DNA of 8,941 nucleotides from Nitrospirota bacterium. GTDB taxonomy: Bacteria > Nitrospirota > Thermodesulfovibrionia > UBA6902 > DSMQ01. Below the pieces are notes generated by a model. It did no database searches and had not been told where the DNA came from. It saw only the letters and a program-made list of their open reading frames with translations. The translations under genes were made by a program, and so were the position numbers. Shown in pieces: positions 6,631-8,941 of the stretch (its first letter is position 1; each line of letters begins with the position of its first letter). Location: the NCBI GenBank assembly GCA_016207865.1, contig JACQZD010000087.1, positions 1 through 8,941 on the forward strand. The letters run 5' to 3'.

Positions 6631-7285
6631 CGATGAGACATTTCTGAATAAAAAAAGAATGACCGATGTTGCGGAGCTTCTGCTTCAGAGGGGAATAAAA
6701 AAGAAATATATCAGCTGGGCCAGAAGCGACACTATCGTGAGGCATCCTGAATTATTTAAGTTATGGAAACAGGCCGGATTAGGACTTGTTTATGTCGGGC
6801 TTGATGCCATGAGAGGAACACAGATTGATAATTACAATAAAAAGACAAGTGTTGAAACCAACATAAAAGCAGTAGAAATCCTTCGCGATATCGGCATAAC
6901 CCTGCACGCGAGCTTTATAGTGGACCCGGATTTTACCGCGGATGATTTCACAGCGCTTGAACGGGAGGTCTTGAAACTCTGCCCCGCTGAAGTGACCTTT
7001 ACGGTATTTTCGCCGGCGCCGGGCACGCAATTGTTCCAGAAACACAAAGATGATTATATCTGCGACCCCTTTTTGTTTTATGACTGTATGCACACAATAC
7101 TTCCGACAAGGCTCGGCTTAAAGAAATTTTACGCGCATTTCGCAAGACTCACAAGCGTTGCGCTCAGGGCTAATCCGCTTCGGGTCAATAAGATAAAGGT
7201 TCCTAAAAGAGAGATTGCGAGGGTTATTTACCGCGCGACAAAATATATTTTCGCGCTCCGTAATATGTACAAGGATTATATTTAA
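6596..7285 (+). pseudogene. B12-binding radical SAM protein, 3' fragment (rest of radical SAM core and C-terminal domain)
   Basis: This continues the gene at 6016 in another frame. Homology-like sequence begins at ITEDNIYFVDDETFLNKKRM (6602 onward), the strand and acidic loop that normally follow the cluster-binding segment of B12-type radical SAM enzymes. Next come WARSDTIVRHPELFKLWKQA, the GLVYVGLDAM strand (GLEs-like position), a partial barrel with ASFIVDPDF and FTVFSPAPGTQLF, and a basic C-terminal helical tail. The frame is open further upstream to 6452, but there it only re-reads the 5' fragment out of phase. An in-frame ATG at 6659 could be called as a start by software. No CX3CX2C motif is present, so this fragment alone cannot bind the 4Fe-4S cluster or act as a radical SAM enzyme. 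Intact homologues usually methylate or rearrange unactivated carbons; the substrate here is unknown. Confidence 0.78.
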
Positions 7286-7301
7286 ATTTAAACAAGCAAA
7301 C

Positions 7302-8732
7302 ATGAATATTTTTCAAACAATCAAACTGGAAACAGCGGCCTTCACCGGCAAGCCGGCAGTTGTTAAAGACAGCTATAGTATTACCTACGGTCAGTTAATT
7401 TTATCTGCGGAGTTAATCGCATCATCATTGAAACAAAGCGGAGTGGCTCAATTCCACCGTATCGGGCTTCTCTGCAGTGACAGCCTTGATTACATTACCG
7501 CAAGTTTGGCAATTTTATCCTTATCAGCGGTAGTTGTTCCAATTTCAACAGACCACACGGAAAACGAAATTTCAGATATACTTAACAAAATTTCCATGGA
7601 TTTTCTTGTTTTTGAAAAAGGCTCTCACGGTGACGAAGGCGCGTTCAGCCTTATATCAAAAGGTTTTTGCACAAAAGAATTCTACATAAAAAAAAGGTCG
7701 CCTCAGGAAAAACCCTGTGATGAATATTACCGGATTAATCCCGCATTTATCCGCTTCAGCTCAGGCACCACCGGCACAAGCAAGGGGATTGTCTTATCGC
7801 ATGAAACAATTATTGACAGGACTGACGCCGCAGACAAGGGATTAAAAATAACCGGTGAAGATACCGTGCTTTGGGTGCTTTCCATGAGCTTTCATTTTGT
7901 GGTAACTATTCTGCTTTTCCTTCGCCGCGCCTCAACTATTGTGCTCTGCAGCAGCCGTTTCCCCGAAGCATTAATAGACGGCCTCAGTAAACATAACGGC
8001 ACGTTTATCTATGCCTCGCCTTTTCATTACAGCTTATTGGCAAAATCTGATTTTATTGCCGGTGATTCAATGAAAAACATACGAATGGCCGTCTCAACGG
8101 CCATGAAACTGCCTGAAAAGATTGCTGACGAATTTTTTGATAAATCCGGCATTGAACTGACAGAGGCTTACGGAATTATTGAGGTAGGACTGCCGTTTAT
8201 AAATCTTTCCAAAGATAAAAGCAAGCGAAATTCCGTGGGCCGGCCGCTGCCGGACTATGAGGTTGCATTGTTTAATTTAGATGAAAACAAGGTTGGCACA
8301 ATTAACATCAGAGGTAAAGGCCTGCTGGATGCGTACTTTTCACCTTGGCAGGGCAGGGCCGGCATTTTAAATGACGGCTGGTTTAATACGGGTGATTTAG
8401 GTAAAATTGACGATGCCGGCTTTTTGACAATAATGGGCCGCGATAAAGAGGTTATAAATTTTGCCGGCATGAAGGTTTTTCCATCTGAGGTAGAGGCTGT
8501 CATTAATCAATTTCCCGGCGTGAAAGAGTCATACGTGTATGGTGAAAATCATTCCGTGTATGGTCAATTGCCGATGGCAAAGCTTGTATTGCAAAACAAT
8601 GCTGACGCGCCGAACAGTTTAAGCGATTTACGAAAATACTGTTATCAAAAACTCGCGCAATATAAAGTTCCGAAAGGCTTTGAATATGTAAGCCGGCTGC
8701 CCAAGACTGCCAGCGGAAAAATCAAACGATGA
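7302..8732 (+). CDS. stand-alone acyl-adenylating enzyme (AMP-dependent acyl-CoA/ACP ligase)
   Basis: This ANL-superfamily enzyme activates a carboxylic acid as acyl-AMP and passes it to CoA or a carrier protein. It has 476 residues from the ATG at 7302, which is preferred because MNIFQTIKLETAAFTGKPAV is the normal N-terminus; the frame extends upstream into the previous gene. Motifs in order: phosphate loop SSGTTGTSKG (153-162); EAYGIIE (288-294), where the usual YGXTE has Ile293 instead of Thr; NTGD (362-365); GRDKEVINFAGMKVFPSEVE (379-398), the hinge and A8 region; and the catalytic Lys473 in TASGKIKR. The protein ends three residues after Lys473, and its TGA overlaps the next ATG (ATGA). 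There is no fused carrier domain, so the acyl carrier protein at 4616-4858 is a plausible acceptor (inference). No strong Shine-Dalgarno is seen; an AT-rich 12-bp palindrome at 7281-7292 spans the upstream stop codon. Confidence 0.92.
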   Translation: MNIFQTIKLETAAFTGKPAVVKDSYSITYGQLILSAELIASSLKQSGVAQFHRIGLLCSDSLDYITASLAILSLSAVVVPISTDHTENEISDILNKISMDFLVFEKGSHGDEGAFSLISKGFCTKEFYIKKRSPQEKPCDEYYRINPAFIRFSSGTTGTSKGIVLSHETIIDRTDAADKGLKITGEDTVLWVLSMSFHFVVTILLFLRRASTIVLCSSRFPEALIDGLSKHNGTFIYASPFHYSLLAKSDFIAGDSMKNIRMAVSTAMKLPEKIADEFFDKSGIELTEAYGIIEVGLPFINLSKDKSKRNSVGRPLPDYEVALFNLDENKVGTINIRGKGLLDAYFSPWQGRAGILNDGWFNTGDLGKIDDAGFLTIMGRDKEVINFAGMKVFPSEVEAVINQFPGVKESYVYGENHSVYGQLPMAKLVLQNNADAPNSLSDLRKYCYQKLAQYKVPKGFEYVSRLPKTASGKIKR

Positions 8733-8941
8733 AGATACTGCTTATCAACCCCTTCGGTTCCAACTGGATAGAAGGACGGGCTGACAAAGTTCTGAATGCC
8801 GTCCGCATGGCGCCTGTCGGAATTCTCTCAATTGCCGCCTATCTCATGGAAAAGGGGCTTGATGTAAATATCCTCAACTGCATGGGGTCTGTAAGACATT
8901 CCGGAACCGGGCAGATTATCAGTCATGTGCTTTCTTACAGA
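8729..8941 (+). CDS. second B12-binding radical SAM protein, N-terminal part (3' partial)
   Basis: The ATG at 8729 overlaps the stop of the adenylating-enzyme gene in an ATGA arrangement, so translation is probably coupled. The 71 codons before the right edge stay open. They read as the start of a cobalamin-binding domain of radical SAM enzymes: strand KILLINPFG, then RMAPVGILSIAAYLMEKG (26-43), the APLGLLSLAAYL-like signature, and the strand DVNILNC. The radical SAM core and its cysteines would lie outside the window, so the radical SAM assignment rests on this characteristic N-terminus. It is distinct from the broken homologue at 6016-7285 and may be the intact cobalamin-dependent enzyme of the pathway. 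Confidence 0.82.
   Translation, partial: MKILLINPFGSNWIEGRADKVLNAVRMAPVGILSIAAYLMEKGLDVNILNCMGSVRHSGTGQIISHVLSYR

Noticed and set aside
7215..7301. Upstream start for the adenylating enzyme at 7215
   Set aside because: The added 29 residues overlap the preceding gene and do not resemble the family N-terminus; the ATG at 7302 begins directly with the normal N-terminal segment.
6371..7303. - strand open frames across the B12 radical SAM gene and after it
   Set aside because: They mirror a conserved coding strand, have no domain signature and no Shine-Dalgarno context.
1..8941. CRISPR array, tRNA, rRNA, insertion sequence or attachment site
   Set aside because: I saw no regularly spaced repeats, no cloverleaf-like sequence, no transposase-like frame and no terminal inverted repeats flanking any gene.

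Overview
The window reads as one strand of a bacterial accessory operon. All supported genes are on the + strand, mostly 10-80 bases apart, in AT-leaning DNA (G+C low to mid 40s percent by eye). Cobalamin-type radical SAM enzymes, a SPASM-like radical SAM protein and a secreted NodB-type deacetylase suggest an anaerobic or microaerophilic Gram-negative-like bacterium. Nitrospirota or Desulfobacterota would fit, but the sequence alone does not settle the phylum.

Layout: 3-1397 is the 3' part of a fused alpha/beta-hydrolase and radical SAM/SPASM protein. 1468-2400 is a signal-peptide-bearing polysaccharide deacetylase. 2426-3631 is a complete FabF-type ketosynthase. 3709-4590 is a ketosynthase homologue that has lost the Cys-His-His residues, like a chain-length factor, and also lacks its N-terminus. 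4616-4858 is an acyl carrier protein. 4981-6003 is a condensation-domain-like acyltransferase whose 5' end is missing. 6016-7285 is a B12-binding radical SAM gene broken by a deletion plus frame change. 7302-8732 is a stand-alone acyl-adenylating enzyme. 8729 to the right edge is the start of a second B12-binding radical SAM gene.

A working model (inference): the adenylating enzyme activates a carboxylic acid and loads the carrier protein. The ketosynthase and its inactive partner extend it as a heterodimer. The condensation-like enzyme transfers the acyl chain to an alcohol or amine. The radical SAM enzymes do C-methylation, cyclisation or other radical chemistry, and the hydrolase domain may act in release. 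No ketoreductase, dehydratase, phosphopantetheinyl transferase or exporter lies inside the window, so the pathway must extend beyond it or borrow fatty-acid enzymes. The product cannot be named.

Three genes (3709, 4981 and 6016) each lack a block of conserved sequence, yet their remaining parts are long, clean and well conserved. This points either to very recent decay of the pathway or to small deletions made during assembly. It should be resolved before any function is claimed. No tRNA, rRNA, CRISPR array, insertion sequence or convincing rho-independent terminator was seen.
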